This document shows positions 17,212 to 27,394 of a stretch of 64,000 bases of DNA, piece by piece. The notes under the pieces are model-generated. The model saw only the letters and a list, made by a program, of their open reading frames with translations, ran no database searches and was not told the DNA's origin. Made by a program: the position numbers and the translations under genes. The DNA is from Bacillota bacterium (GTDB lineage: Bacteria > Bacillota > Clostridia > Peptostreptococcales > Acidaminobacteraceae). The number at the start of each line of letters is the position of its first letter. Position 1 is the first letter of the stretch. Location: contig JAIUOA010000002.1 of NCBI GenBank assembly GCA_020161295.1, positions 186,001 to 250,000 of the forward strand, read 5' to 3'.

Positions 17212-17838
17212 ATGAGAGTAAGAGCCATTATGACACCGGCTAAAGAGTTAACTGTACTAAATCCAACGGACACGGCAAAGCATGCCATCGAACTGATCGA
17301 GGCCAATGGATTCTTATCGTTGCCAGTTGCTGAAGGGACTAATTTTGTCGGATTCCTATCAAAACAGTTCATCTATGACGTCTATTTTAAAGAAAGAAAT
17401 CAAGACATCGATGCTTTTTTAAGTAAACCTGTAAAGGATTTCATTTTCGATATCGTGCCACCTGTATCGCCTGATCTTCAAATTGAAGAAGCGGCCGATA
17501 TTTTCTTTAAAAACAAAATGCGCTTCATCCCTGTGGTAGGCGCCCAAAACGAGTTTTTAGGCATCATTACCCAAAATGCTTTGTTCGGCATTTTAACGAA
17601 AATTTATGGGTTACACGATCCTAAAATTTCCATTTTAACAGACGATTTTAAAGGGGTTTTGACTAAAATCGCTGAAACAATTTCAAAAAATGACGGCAAT
17701 ATCACCAATATCGCCTTATTAGATACTGAAGTTATGGGCATCCAAGAAATCTCCATTCGCCTCGAAGGCAAGGACATCGATAAAATCGTGAAAAAACTCG
17801 AGGAGAAGGGCTTCAAAGTAAGAGAATTCATCCGATGA
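17212..17838 (+). CDS. CBS-domain pair plus C-terminal ACT domain protein (AcuB-like)
   Basis: 208 residues: CBS repeat 1 (RAIMTPAKELTVLNPTDTAK, residues 3-50), CBS repeat 2 (IVPPVSPDLQIEEAADIF with RFIPVVGAQNEFLGIIT, about 80-130), and an ACT-type domain from about 140 to the end (NIALLDTEVMGIQEISIRLE). CBS pairs bind adenine nucleotides and ACT domains often bind amino acids, so it is probably a cytoplasmic ligand sensor; AcuB proteins have this layout. Its ribosome site AAAGGGG could pair with the C-rich loop of the candidate sRNA at 32 kb. The stop overlaps the next gene start (ATGA). Confidence 0.87.
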   Translation: MRVRAIMTPAKELTVLNPTDTAKHAIELIEANGFLSLPVAEGTNFVGFLSKQFIYDVYFKERNQDIDAFLSKPVKDFIFDIVPPVSPDLQIEEAADIFFKNKMRFIPVVGAQNEFLGIITQNALFGILTKIYGLHDPKISILTDDFKGVLTKIAETISKNDGNITNIALLDTEVMGIQEISIRLEGKDIDKIVKKLEEKGFKVREFIR

Positions 17839-18785
17839 GCCGCCCAGAGCGCCCCAAAATCCTTTGTAGTGCGTGTTTAACCTTTTGCAATTGCCGGTAT
17901 GATGGCAGCCGTTTAAATAACGAATTTGTTGAAATGTTAAAACCTTATGTGGATTTTGTAACGGTTTGTCCAGAAATGGGCATTGGTGAGCCATCGCCTA
18001 GAGAAGCCATACGCATCGTAACCAAAAGTGGCGTAAGCAGGCTAATGGGTTCTTACTCAGGCATCGACCATACGGATAAAATGAATCAATATATCGCCAA
18101 TTTTTTTGCTACCACAGAGGTTGCTGAAATTGATGGGATTATCCTCAAAGGGAAATCCCCAACCTGTGGCTTCAAAGATGTGAAGCATTATGGAAATTTT
18201 GGTAAGGTTCCCGCGTTGATGACGAAGACCTCCGGATTTTTCGGTGGGGCCGTAAAAAATCGATTTAAGGAACTGATCATCGAGGATGAAGGAAGACTCC
18301 TGAACCGGGAAATTCGCGACCATTTCCTCACATCCGTATTTTTGAGATTTGGTTTTCGACAGGTTAAAGCATCATCACAACCCCTTAAAGCTTTAAACAC
18401 TTACCACACAAATAATAAATACTTGCTGATGGCCTATAACCAAGCCGCACTAAAGCGACTGGGAACTATCGTAGCGAATCACGCGCATTTGGAGAGTGCT
18501 GAGGTGATTTCAGCCTATGATCAAGAGCTGAATGTTATTTATGCCTCGCAGCTTAAACCTGGGAAAAATGTCAATATGCTACTCCACTTATTCGGCTACT
18601 TTAAAAACGACTTGTCAGCGGATGAGAAAAAATTTTTCCTGGAACAAGTGGCACTTTATCAAAAGGATTTAGTGACATTTAGTGCCTTACTTCTTATCTT
18701 AAAAGCTTGGGTTGTTCGTTTTGATGAAACGTATTTAAAAGAGCAAACCATTTTTTCGCATTACCCCATCGACCTAGGGCGATAA
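17835..18785 (+). CDS. DUF523 and DUF1722 domain protein (YbbK/YbgA-type fusion)
   Basis: 316 residues in two recognisable parts. Residues 1-165 are DUF523: CSACLTFCNCRYDGS, TVCPEMGIGEPSPREAIRIV and GIILKGKSPTCGFKDVK, with conserved cysteines that may bind metal. Residues 185-316 are DUF1722: HTNNKYLLMAYNQAALKRLG, NVNMLLHLFGYFKNDLSADE and a PYP-like end. The fusion is widespread, but its function is not established. Overlaps the CBS-ACT gene by 4 bases, so the two should be coexpressed; a terminator follows. Confidence 0.9.
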   Translation: MSRPERPKILCSACLTFCNCRYDGSRLNNEFVEMLKPYVDFVTVCPEMGIGEPSPREAIRIVTKSGVSRLMGSYSGIDHTDKMNQYIANFFATTEVAEIDGIILKGKSPTCGFKDVKHYGNFGKVPALMTKTSGFFGGAVKNRFKELIIEDEGRLLNREIRDHFLTSVFLRFGFRQVKASSQPLKALNTYHTNNKYLLMAYNQAALKRLGTIVANHAHLESAEVISAYDQELNVIYASQLKPGKNVNMLLHLFGYFKNDLSADEKKFFLEQVALYQKDLVTFSALLLILKAWVVRFDETYLKEQTIFSHYPIDLGR

Positions 18786-18814
18786 ATGCAAAGGGTGCCC
18801 CTATGAATAAAAAT

Positions 18815-18874
18815 AAGAGTTTAAATCGCGAGAGATGTTTGATCATCTTCTGGTGGATTTAAACTCTTTTTTTA
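18815..18874 (+). terminator. Rho-independent terminator, long loop
   Basis: AAGAGTTTAAATC (18815-18827) pairs with GATTTAAACTCTT (18856-18868), followed by a T tract. The 28-nt loop is unusually long. It lies between convergent genes. Confidence 0.75.
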
Positions 18875-18886
18875 TGAAGTCTTTTT

Positions 18887-19591
18887 TTATAATGCCCTTT
18901 TTCTATTTTTGAGAACGGGTAGTACAAACCCTAATAAGATGAACACTAAGTTAATGAATCCCACACGTAGTAGCCAATCAGCAGTGAAACCAGTGAAAAA
19001 CTCAAAGGGCATGAGCTGGATCAATCGGTCTGTGCGTGGGTCAAGCAGCCAAAGGTCGTTAGTGAAGAATATTTCATGGAATCTTCTAAACGCCCAATCA
19101 AAATCGACGAAGTATAAGGCGCCAAGTGCCACTAGCACGAACAATGTGGTGAACACCGCTGACTTGAATACCTTAGTCATTTCTTTCACGAACGCAAGCT
19201 TCTCTTTCTTCGAATACAGATAGAGCAGGATCAGCAAAAGGATCATCAGGATATCGATGATGACTAAAAAGGTTCGTCCACCCTTAACGAGAAAATAAAT
19301 ATCGTGTAAATGGTGTTGCTCCTTTTCGTTATAGAAAACAACATTCTCGCCTTTAACCTTTTCCACGAGAGCGATATCGCCAGAGCCATCATCAATATGC
19401 TGTATCAATGCACGGGTGACACGCGTTAAAGCGGCTTCGTCGATGCCGATGACTTCATGGACCTTTAGCGCAGTAAAAGCGTTAATATAATATTCTTCAT
19501 TAAATGCAAGTGATTGAAACGGTAATAGAAGGGCATTCAACATCAGTATGATGCCAAGTAGTCCTATAATCAGAGGTTTTATGAATTTCAA
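18887..19591 (-). CDS. DUF1461/TIGR01906-type integral membrane protein
   Basis: 234 residues with an N-terminal hydrophobic segment (about 7-25), an extracytoplasmic stretch with SLAFNEEYYINAF, and FYNEKEQHHLHDIYFLVKGG leading into three further TM segments (about 105-125, 142-160, 210-230). This arrangement, an FN..YY motif followed by a hydroxylated/acidic HxxD loop before the later TMs, fits the DUF1461 family common in Firmicutes. Function unknown. The start is TTG 19591 with AAAGGAGA six bases upstream. Divergent from addB. Confidence 0.8.
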   Translation of the reverse strand: MKFIKPLIIGLLGIILMLNALLLPFQSLAFNEEYYINAFTALKVHEVIGIDEAALTRVTRALIQHIDDGSGDIALVEKVKGENVVFYNEKEQHHLHDIYFLVKGGRTFLVIIDILMILLLILLYLYSKKEKLAFVKEMTKVFKSAVFTTLFVLVALGALYFVDFDWAFRRFHEIFFTNDLWLLDPRTDRLIQLMPFEFFTGFTADWLLRVGFINLVFILLGFVLPVLKNRKRAL

Positions 19592-19623
19592 GCAGGGTCT
19601 CCTTTAGCCATGTGATGCTTTCT

Positions 19624-19629
19624 ATTATA
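19624..19629 (-). promoter_or_regulatory. -10 element for the DUF1461 gene
   Basis: TATAAT on the minus strand, about 33 bases upstream of the TTG start. The -35 is weak (TATGAA). Confidence 0.4.
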
Positions 19630-19665
19630 CCGTCTAATCTACATTTTTCATAGAGGGCACTTGCC

Positions 19666-19694
19666 TTGTTAGTGTTTTAAAATGATGATAGAAT
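19666..19694 (+). promoter_or_regulatory. Sigma-A promoter of addBA
   Basis: TTGTTA (19666-19671), 17 bases, TAGAAT (19689-19694). Transcription would start near 19701, 21 bases before the addB ATG. No LexA box was seen here. Confidence 0.55.
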
Positions 19695-19721
19695 AAAGTA
19701 TTGACACGTTTTGGAGGTCAT

Positions 19722-22700
19722 ATGCTAAGGATTATTTACGGTAGCGCGAAAAGCGGAAAAACAACAAAGCTTTTTAATGAAATCATGGAACTGATGCCGA
19801 CTAATGGGCATCCGTTAATTTTGATTGTCCCTGAGCAGTTTACATTGGAGGCGGAAAAACAGTTTATTAACCACAGCGCCTCTGAAGGGATCATCGGCCT
19901 GGATGTGCTGAGTTTTAAGCGGCTTGCTCATAAGGTAATCAACGCGCATAGGGTTGTTCAAGGCGTAGAAATCGATGATGTGGGGCAGCTGATGATGCTC
20001 ACACGTTTATCTTTAGAAATAGAACAAGACCTGATGTTATATAGAACCCAAAAGGCGAAAAAGGGATTCCTACTTAAAAGTCAAGAGCTTATCAAAGAAT
20101 TCAAGCAAAATCGCATTACGCCTGAAGCGCTCAAAGCCTTTAGCGCGCAATTTGAGGATCAACCTGTGATCAGCAACAAGCTTCATGATTTTGGTTTGCT
20201 TTTTGAAGCCTATGAGAAGATGAAATCGGGATTATATTTTGACGAAGAGGACCGCTATAACGCATTATTAGAAGCAATCGCCACGTCAGAGATGATAAAG
20301 GGTGCACACATTTGGCTCGATAATTTTGACAGCTTTACCGTTCAAGAGCTTGAGATTATCTATGCGCTTGCCTCACACGCGGATAATGTCACCTTGACCC
20401 TATGCTTTGATCAGTTGCCAGTTTTTGAACATACCGGGAGATTTTATAGCCGGTTGGTAAGTGAAGCAAAAGATCGTCATATTAAGGTCGAAACGATAAA
20501 GTGCGAAGCGATTCCTTCCAATCCCATGATGCATCAAATCGCATTAAACCTACAAACCTATCCTTATCGCACCATGATCAATCAGTCCCTACCGATTCAG
20601 CTCATTTCTGCTGATCATCGTTATAACGAAGTCAAATACTGCGCCTCTGAGCTTATACGCTTGGTTCGAGAAGAAGGAATGGCATGGCATGATTTCGCAG
20701 TCATCACTGCAGATCTCGACATTTATGGCCCCATCGTCAAAAGAGTTTTCGAAGAAATCGGGTTGCCTTTTTTTATCGATCAAAAGGTGAAGATAACTGG
20801 GAATCCACTCGTTCAGTTTATTTTCAGAACGTTAGAATTATACCGTTCCCGATTTGCTTCACAGGCAATCGTCGACTGGGTAAAATCGGATTTTATAGCC
20901 GCAACCCCACTTGAACTAAGTGCCTTCGAATGGGAGGTTCTCTCTAAAGGTGTTCGAGAGCGTAAGCTTTTAAACCCAAGTGAGCCATGGGAACGGTTCG
21001 GAGTTCCTTTAGAAACGATTAGACAAACCGTGGTGGATATCATCGATGAGCGGTTGAAAGCCAGTAAGATGACCGTTAAAACGGCCATAGAAGCACTCGT
21101 TCAAATCATGTCGAAACTGGATGTGAAAGGCAAAATCGACCAAAGGGTCAATGCCTTTAAATCGAGTGGCGATTTCGATGAAGCGCAAAAATTTGCTCAG
21201 GTTTGGAACTTAATGATTTCTCTTTTCGATCAGTTGAACACCCTTATGGGGAATCAACTTCTCAGTCTAGACGAGATTTATGAGGTACTGGAAGCGGGCT
21301 TTGATGTGATGGAGGTCGGTTTACTTCCGCTGTCTGAAGACCAAGTGCTAATCGGTACGATTGACCGGTCGAGGTCGCATCCTATCAAACACCTCTTCTT
21401 TCTGGGTTTCAATGACGGTATCGTACCGGAAATTGGAAAGGATCAGCAGCTATTTCTAGAAGCAGAGAAATCGGCACTAAAGGAGAAGGGGATCGCACTT
21501 GTTTCGAACGCGGAAATGTTTGCCAGCAAAGAGCGCTTTAACCTGTATTTCGCCCTTACGCGCCCCAGCGTTCGAACCTTCATCAGCTATTCAAGGGCTG
21601 ATTCTGAAGGCGCAGTTCTACGACCATCGTATCTGGTTAGTAAGCTTTTAAAGATTTGCCCGAACCTGAAAACCATAGAAACCAATGAAATACCAGCTTT
21701 TGCCATCTCAACGAGAGAAGGGACAGCCTCTGAGTTGGCGATACAAATGCGCAAGGCGTTGGATGGCTATGCGATTCACCCGATCTGGCACGCGACACAC
21801 CAATGGTATCAGAAAAATTCTCCTGATGTCATCGCGTATCTAAACCGTGGTGCTCAGCATACGAATATCGCGGAAGCCTTAGACGCTCAAACGGTACTTG
21901 ACCTTTATCAATTGCCTATCCACACCAGTGTGTCCGGGTTAGAACAGTACGTCCAATGCCCCTTCAAGTATTTTACATCTGCGGGGCTTAGGCCTTTAGT
22001 GTTTAAACCGTTCGAACTGGCTGCCCCAGATATCGGCACTTTATTCCATAGCGTGTTGGAGCACTTTGGTAAGGAAGTCTATCAAAAGGGTTATCATTGG
22101 AACAGCCTCGACAAAAATACTTGTGATGTCATGGTCACGGATATCGTCAGCCATTTAACCGACGGGGACATCTTCCATTCGCGGTTTCAATACCAATACC
22201 TGGCCCAAAAGCTGCTACGTGTCTCGAAAAAAGCTGTTTGGACTTTAACTACCCAGCTCAAGCAAGGCCGTTTTGAGCCGGCCGCTTTTGAGGTTGCTTT
22301 CGGTATGAACAAGGACAGTGCGCCACCGCTCATGATCCCGCTGGTAGGGGACCGAAAGTTGGCGATTCGTGGGGTAATCGACCGTGTGGATCAGCTGACG
22401 CTGGACGACTGTGCCTATGTGCGCATTATCGATTATAAATCGGGGATGAAGTCCCTATCATTAAACGAAATCTACCATGGTTTACAAATGCAGCTAATGG
22501 TTTATTTAACCGCTTGTGTGGAGAATCCTGAGCATTTCCATAAAGAGGCTGTGTCAGCTGCTGGAGCGTTTTACTTTAAAATCGACGATCCGATGATCGA
22601 TTCCACTGAGCGAGATCCCGAGAAGGTGAAATCGGTCATCGAGGGCGAGCTTAAACTCGATGGACTCTCAGTTGAGAATCGAGAGGTACTGGAAGGACTG

Positions 22701-23051
22701 GATCAGGAGCTGTTTGAGCTCGGTTCTTCCAAGGTGGTGCAGGTGCGTCTTAAGAATGACGGCGCTTTCACGAAGGATTCGAAGGTACTTCCTGAGGAGG
22801 CTTTGAGGGGCTTAATGCAGCATGTGAAAAAAACCATTACTCAAGTGGGTAACGAAATCGTATCTGGAAAGATTGATATTTTGCCGATTAAGAACGGCCA
22901 ATCCACCAGCTGTACTTTTTGCGATTATCGCGCCATTTGCCAGTTTGATAGCCAGCTACCTGGAAACCGTTATAAGCAACTCGAACCGTTAGACACAGAG
23001 ACCATAATAGAACGCGTCGTAAGAGGGATAAATCATGACAAAATGGACTGA
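19722..23051 (+). CDS. addB: ATP-dependent helicase/nuclease subunit B (AddB)
   Basis: About 1109 residues, as usual for AddB. Walker A is YGSAKSGKTTKL near residue 10. The inactive-helicase middle part leads to a C-terminal RecB-type nuclease (GVIDRVDQLTLDD and RIIDYKSGMKS). The iron-sulfur staple has one Cys in YVQCPFKYFTS and three in TSCTFCDYRAICQF. AddAB degrades and processes double-strand DNA ends for recombination repair and recognises Chi. ATG 19722 has TTGGAGG upstream and is preferred to the TTG at 19701. Overlaps addA by 17 bases. Confidence 0.96.
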   Translation: MLRIIYGSAKSGKTTKLFNEIMELMPTNGHPLILIVPEQFTLEAEKQFINHSASEGIIGLDVLSFKRLAHKVINAHRVVQGVEIDDVGQLMMLTRLSLEIEQDLMLYRTQKAKKGFLLKSQELIKEFKQNRITPEALKAFSAQFEDQPVISNKLHDFGLLFEAYEKMKSGLYFDEEDRYNALLEAIATSEMIKGAHIWLDNFDSFTVQELEIIYALASHADNVTLTLCFDQLPVFEHTGRFYSRLVSEAKDRHIKVETIKCEAIPSNPMMHQIALNLQTYPYRTMINQSLPIQLISADHRYNEVKYCASELIRLVREEGMAWHDFAVITADLDIYGPIVKRVFEEIGLPFFIDQKVKITGNPLVQFIFRTLELYRSRFASQAIVDWVKSDFIAATPLELSAFEWEVLSKGVRERKLLNPSEPWERFGVPLETIRQTVVDIIDERLKASKMTVKTAIEALVQIMSKLDVKGKIDQRVNAFKSSGDFDEAQKFAQVWNLMISLFDQLNTLMGNQLLSLDEIYEVLEAGFDVMEVGLLPLSEDQVLIGTIDRSRSHPIKHLFFLGFNDGIVPEIGKDQQLFLEAEKSALKEKGIALVSNAEMFASKERFNLYFALTRPSVRTFISYSRADSEGAVLRPSYLVSKLLKICPNLKTIETNEIPAFAISTREGTASELAIQMRKALDGYAIHPIWHATHQWYQKNSPDVIAYLNRGAQHTNIAEALDAQTVLDLYQLPIHTSVSGLEQYVQCPFKYFTSAGLRPLVFKPFELAAPDIGTLFHSVLEHFGKEVYQKGYHWNSLDKNTCDVMVTDIVSHLTDGDIFHSRFQYQYLAQKLLRVSKKAVWTLTTQLKQGRFEPAAFEVAFGMNKDSAPPLMIPLVGDRKLAIRGVIDRVDQLTLDDCAYVRIIDYKSGMKSLSLNEIYHGLQMQLMVYLTACVENPEHFHKEAVSAAGAFYFKIDDPMIDSTERDPEKVKSVIEGELKLDGLSVENREVLEGLDQELFELGSSKVVQVRLKNDGAFTKDSKVLPEEALRGLMQHVKKTITQVGNEIVSGKIDILPIKNGQSTSCTFCDYRAICQFDSQLPGNRYKQLEPLDTETIIERVVRGINHDKMD

Positions 23052-26000
23052 TGAACAACAGGGCGCTATCGCCTTTAGAAATGGTAATTTGCTCGTTTCA
23101 GCAGCTGCTGGCTCGGGAAAAACTGCCGTCCTCGTGGAACGGATCATCCAGCTTATTTTAAACCGAGAAACGCGTATCGATCAAATGCTCATCGTAACCT
23201 ATACCAATGCGGCCGCAAGTGAAATGCGCGCTAGAATCGAAAGCGCACTTTCAAAGGCAATCGAACTGGATGATGCGCAGGCTGAATTCCTAGACCAGCA
23301 GATCAAGGCCCTGAGTCGTGCCAGCATCAAGACGTTTCACGCCTTCTGCCTCGATGTGATTCGTAGCCATTTTCAAGCCATTGATTGTGATCCTGGTTTT
23401 AAGATGTTAAGCGAACCCGAGAGGGCGATATTGATGAAGCAGGCCATGGATGAGACGCTGGAATCGGCCTTTGAAGCAAAGGATCCTGTTTTCCTCGGAT
23501 TTATCGAGGCTTATTCTGGAAATCGAAATGATGATAAGGTCGTCGATCTGATCTCACAGCTCCATAGCTTCATACTCAGTCAACCAGAGCCTGACGTATG
23601 GCTAAACACCGCACTTGCCGCCTATGAAACAGAAGGGCACCCCATCCGGGGGAGTTGGTGGGCTGTAATGAAGCAAAGCTTCATCATGCGACTGGAAAGT
23701 GCCATCGACTTGATAGATTATGCCAAATCATTATGTATTTTGCCGGGAGGGCCAGAGGCGTATCTAAAAAACCTCGAGAGCGATCAGCAGGGACTTGCGC
23801 GGCTCTTAGAGGATGTCGACCAGTTAGCAGTGTTCGCAAATCGCGTGTTGGGATTCAACTTCGATAGGATCGCGAGCATTAAAAAGGATGAAAAGGCTTC
23901 TTTAGATGAAGCATTGATCGAAGAAGTGAAGGATATTATTCGAGACAAACTCGTAAAAAAGATGGCGTTTGAGCCCATCAAAAAATTCTTTGAGTATAAA
24001 GACATGACGCGGTTCGAAGAGGAGCTCCCCGCCATCGGAACGGCGCTAGAGGCCCTAATAAGGCTGACACAGCAGTTCGTAAGCCGTTTTCAGGCCATCA
24101 AACGCAAACAGAATGTCATGGACTTCAGCGATTTGGAGCATTATGCCATCGCCATTTTAAAGGATGACACCATCGCAGCCCACTATCAAAAACAGTTTGA
24201 TTTCCTGTTTGTAGATGAATACCAAGACGCCAGTGGGTTACAGGAGTTCATCATCAATCGCATCAAACGGGACCATAACGTCTTCATGGTGGGCGACGTG
24301 AAACAGAGCATCTATAAATTTAGGCTGGCTGACCCCGAGCTGTTTATCGAAAAATACAAGCGGTTTAAGAAATGGCCGAACCACGGGACTTCAACCGATG
24401 TGAGAATCGACCTTAAGCGCAATTTCAGGACGCGAGACTCAATTCTGGAAGTGGTGAATGAAATCTTTCTGACCATCATGTCGGAGGCGCTCGGTGAAAT
24501 CGACTATGATGAGGATGCTCAGCTGTATCCAGGCGCAGTATTTTCAAAAGGTGATAAACCACCTGTGGCCATTAGAATCATCGAAAAAAGCGACGATGAT
24601 GCCGATGACGATGCGGATGACGATGACGATACCGAAGATGATGAAGCAGCAGATGCCTTTATGCTTAAGATGAAGTCAGATGAGCTGGAAGCACTCGCCA
24701 TGACTGATGAAATCAAGCGAATGATCGGGTCGCCCATCTTTCACCCTAAGACAGGCGAATTTGCACCCTGCCGTTATCGCGACATCGTGGTGCTGCTTAG
24801 AAGCACGAAATCGTGGACGCCTACCTTTGAACAGGTTTTCCTAGAGTCTGGGATTCCACTATTTGCCGATAGCAATGCTGGCTATCTGGAAGCGCTGGAA
24901 ATTAAATGGGTGTTATCCTATTTGAAAGTCATCGATAATCCGATGATGGATATCGCACTGATCACGGTGATGCGTTCGCCGTTTGCAGGGTTTTCCATAG
25001 AGGAAATTGCGGCGATCAAAATTTTGTCTCCAGATGAGAAAACCTATTATCAAAAATGCCTCGCCATTATGAACTCAGAGGTTCAAACCCCTCTTATCAC
25101 CAAGGTTAAAGCATTGGTCGATGCCATCCATCGCTATAAGGATTGGTCGCATTACCTGCCAGTTGACGATTTGCTCTGGAAAATGTTTTCAGAAACGGGC
25201 TTTATGGCGTATGTAGCCGTGATGCCAGGGGGTTCTATTCGAAGCGCGAACGTCTCTCTTTTAATCGACCGGGCTTCGGCGCTAAGAGGTTCGAACATCA
25301 ACCATGTGGGTCAGTTTATTCAATACATTGAAAAAATGACAGCCACCAGTGGCGATTATGGCATGGCTAAAACATTAGGCGAAGCGGATGATGTGGTTAG
25401 GCTTATGAGTATTCACAAATCAAAGGGGCTTGAATTCCCGGTGGTTATGATCGGCGGCTTGGGACGTAAGTTTAATTTTATGGATGCGCAAGGGGATCTC
25501 CTACTCCATAAGTCTCTCGGTATCGGTTTATCCATCGTCGATCTTTCACTTCGAACGAAATCAAAATCCCTTGGTCAGATGGCGATTCGTGAGCAACTAA
25601 AGCGCGAAACCCTCTCGGAAGAAATGCGTGTGCTCTATGTGGGACTTACGCGTCCGGTGGATCAGCTCATGCTGTTCGCCACGGTTTCTGATGCGAATAA
25701 AAAATGGCGCCAATGGCAACGCGGTACAGATTTTTTAACGCTTTCCAGCGCCACTGGATTCATCGACTGGATCATGCCACCCATTCTCGGCCATCCACAG
25801 GTGGATGTACAGGTCGTTCGCGCTTCTAGATTGGCACAACAACGCCTCCTTCATGATCATCATGCGACCCAGACGATTTTTTCCGCAGATCAGGTGGATG
25901 AAGCGTACTATCAGTCTGTTGCAGGTCGTCTGGCATTTAGACCGAAAATGGTCATGGATCAAGGGTTTAAACCGCTTAAAATATCCGTATCCGACCGTGT

Positions 26001-26565
26001 TCATGCCCATCAAGAATCAGCGTTTGGAACGATCAAGGTACCGGCCCTCGTGCCACTCCCTGATTTTATGCAGACGGAAAAAACACTGACGCCTGCAGAG
26101 CTGGGAACGGCGATTCATAAGGTGTTTGAACGCATGGATTTTAGGCTGGAACCGCGGTTGTTTAATGTTGCAGCCTATTTGAGTGACCTAAAAGATCGAG
26201 GAATTCTATCTACGCTTGAAGCCTCTAAAATCAATCTGAAATACATTGAGGAATTTGTTTCCTCGACGTTTTATGAACGTATAAGAGCGAGTCTAAGGGC
26301 GTCGAAGGAAACACCATTTGTGCTCATGGATGAGGGGCAAATGGTACAGGGGGTAATCGACCTCTATTTTGAAGAGGCGGATGGCATTGTACTCGTTGAC
26401 TATAAGTCAGATAACGTATATGCTGGGAATATGGAAGAAATTGCAGCCTATTATCGTCCACAAGTGGAACTGTATGAGAAAGCATTGGTTAAACTGACGG
26501 CTAAGCAGGTAAAAGAAAAATATATCTATTTTATTCAGGAAAACCACGCCTACCGGTTGGTTTAA
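23035..26565 (+). CDS. addA: ATP-dependent helicase/nuclease subunit A (AddA)
   Basis: 1176 residues, a UvrD-type helicase fused to a nuclease. Visible motifs are LVSAAAGSGKTAVLVERI (Walker A), TYTNAAASEMRARI, FLFVDEYQDASGLQEFI (Walker B), GDVKQSIYKFRLADPELF, MSIHKSKGLEFPVVMIGG, MRVLYVGLTRP, and a C-terminal nuclease with GVIDLYFEEADGIVLVDYKSD. It is the motor and 3'-strand nuclease of AddAB. An Asp-rich low-complexity insert at about residues 519-545 interrupts the helicase. Starts inside the end of addB. Confidence 0.97.
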   Translation: MTKWTDEQQGAIAFRNGNLLVSAAAGSGKTAVLVERIIQLILNRETRIDQMLIVTYTNAAASEMRARIESALSKAIELDDAQAEFLDQQIKALSRASIKTFHAFCLDVIRSHFQAIDCDPGFKMLSEPERAILMKQAMDETLESAFEAKDPVFLGFIEAYSGNRNDDKVVDLISQLHSFILSQPEPDVWLNTALAAYETEGHPIRGSWWAVMKQSFIMRLESAIDLIDYAKSLCILPGGPEAYLKNLESDQQGLARLLEDVDQLAVFANRVLGFNFDRIASIKKDEKASLDEALIEEVKDIIRDKLVKKMAFEPIKKFFEYKDMTRFEEELPAIGTALEALIRLTQQFVSRFQAIKRKQNVMDFSDLEHYAIAILKDDTIAAHYQKQFDFLFVDEYQDASGLQEFIINRIKRDHNVFMVGDVKQSIYKFRLADPELFIEKYKRFKKWPNHGTSTDVRIDLKRNFRTRDSILEVVNEIFLTIMSEALGEIDYDEDAQLYPGAVFSKGDKPPVAIRIIEKSDDDADDDADDDDDTEDDEAADAFMLKMKSDELEALAMTDEIKRMIGSPIFHPKTGEFAPCRYRDIVVLLRSTKSWTPTFEQVFLESGIPLFADSNAGYLEALEIKWVLSYLKVIDNPMMDIALITVMRSPFAGFSIEEIAAIKILSPDEKTYYQKCLAIMNSEVQTPLITKVKALVDAIHRYKDWSHYLPVDDLLWKMFSETGFMAYVAVMPGGSIRSANVSLLIDRASALRGSNINHVGQFIQYIEKMTATSGDYGMAKTLGEADDVVRLMSIHKSKGLEFPVVMIGGLGRKFNFMDAQGDLLLHKSLGIGLSIVDLSLRTKSKSLGQMAIREQLKRETLSEEMRVLYVGLTRPVDQLMLFATVSDANKKWRQWQRGTDFLTLSSATGFIDWIMPPILGHPQVDVQVVRASRLAQQRLLHDHHATQTIFSADQVDEAYYQSVAGRLAFRPKMVMDQGFKPLKISVSDRVHAHQESAFGTIKVPALVPLPDFMQTEKTLTPAELGTAIHKVFERMDFRLEPRLFNVAAYLSDLKDRGILSTLEASKINLKYIEEFVSSTFYERIRASLRASKETPFVLMDEGQMVQGVIDLYFEEADGIVLVDYKSDNVYAGNMEEIAAYYRPQVELYEKALVKLTAKQVKEKYIYFIQENHAYRLV

Positions 26566-26594
26566 TCAAATCATGGGTTAGTAAGGAGGGTTCC

Positions 26595-27383
26595 ATGAAC
26601 TTACAAAAGGAGCTCGACACGGCCATTGGCGCAGCGCTTTTGGCAGGTGAAAAAATAATGGAAGTCTATCGTAAGGATTTCACCATATGCTATAAGGATG
26701 ATCAATCGCCAGTCACAGATGCTGATTTGCAGGCGAACAACATTATTCTGGAAGTGTTAACCAAGGCGTTTCCAGAGGATGGCATGTTGTCTGAGGAAGT
26801 GGCAGATGATTCAAGCCGTTTCGTGAGAAAGCGCTGCTGGGTGGTGGACCCCCTTGATGGCACGAAAGAATTCATCAAAAAAAATGGAGAATTTTCTGTA
26901 AGCATAGGCCTCGTAGATGAAGGGGTAGTCGTTCTCGGTGTGATTTATATTCCCGTGAGAAAACGCCTTTACTATGCCGTTCAAGGAGAAGGGGCTTTTA
27001 GACGCGAATCCAATGGTGAGTGCGTTTCATTATCTGTTTCGGACCGTACTCGCCCATTTAACTTGTTGATTAGCCGTTCGCACCCATCAAAGCGGACCGT
27101 GAACCTGCTTACGGCCATGGCGGAGGACATCCTAAGTGTTACTGAGATGGGAAGTGCCATTAAAGGGTGCTTGATTGCTGAAGGACTATACGATGTGTAT
27201 TACAATTTTGGTCATTCCATGAAGTGGGATACATGTGCCATGGAATGCATCGTCCATGAAGCCGGTGGCATGATGCGTCGCTTAGATGATGCGCCCATTG
27301 ATTATCAGGAGAAAGAAACGAAAAACTACGGATTTTACATCGTCAACCGATTGAGTAATCGTATCGACTTAACTAAGATATAA
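26595..27383 (+). CDS. cysQ: 3'(2'),5'-bisphosphate nucleotidase, CysQ-like (inositol monophosphatase family)
   Basis: 262 residues. Metal-binding motifs of the family are present: LSEEVADD near residue 61, WVVDPLDGTKEFIKKNGEF near 83, and WDTCAMECIVHEAGG near 216. The KEFI after DGT is typical of CysQ rather than inositol phosphatases. CysQ hydrolyses 3'-phosphoadenosine 5'-phosphate to AMP, removing a toxic by-product of sulfate assimilation and phosphopantetheine transfer. Start ATG 26595 has GGAGG; 29 bases after addA, so it may be transcribed with it. Confidence 0.87.
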   Translation: MNLQKELDTAIGAALLAGEKIMEVYRKDFTICYKDDQSPVTDADLQANNIILEVLTKAFPEDGMLSEEVADDSSRFVRKRCWVVDPLDGTKEFIKKNGEFSVSIGLVDEGVVVLGVIYIPVRKRLYYAVQGEGAFRRESNGECVSLSVSDRTRPFNLLISRSHPSKRTVNLLTAMAEDILSVTEMGSAIKGCLIAEGLYDVYYNFGHSMKWDTCAMECIVHEAGGMMRRLDDAPIDYQEKETKNYGFYIVNRLSNRIDLTKI

Positions 27384-27394
27384 GAAGGAATGAC

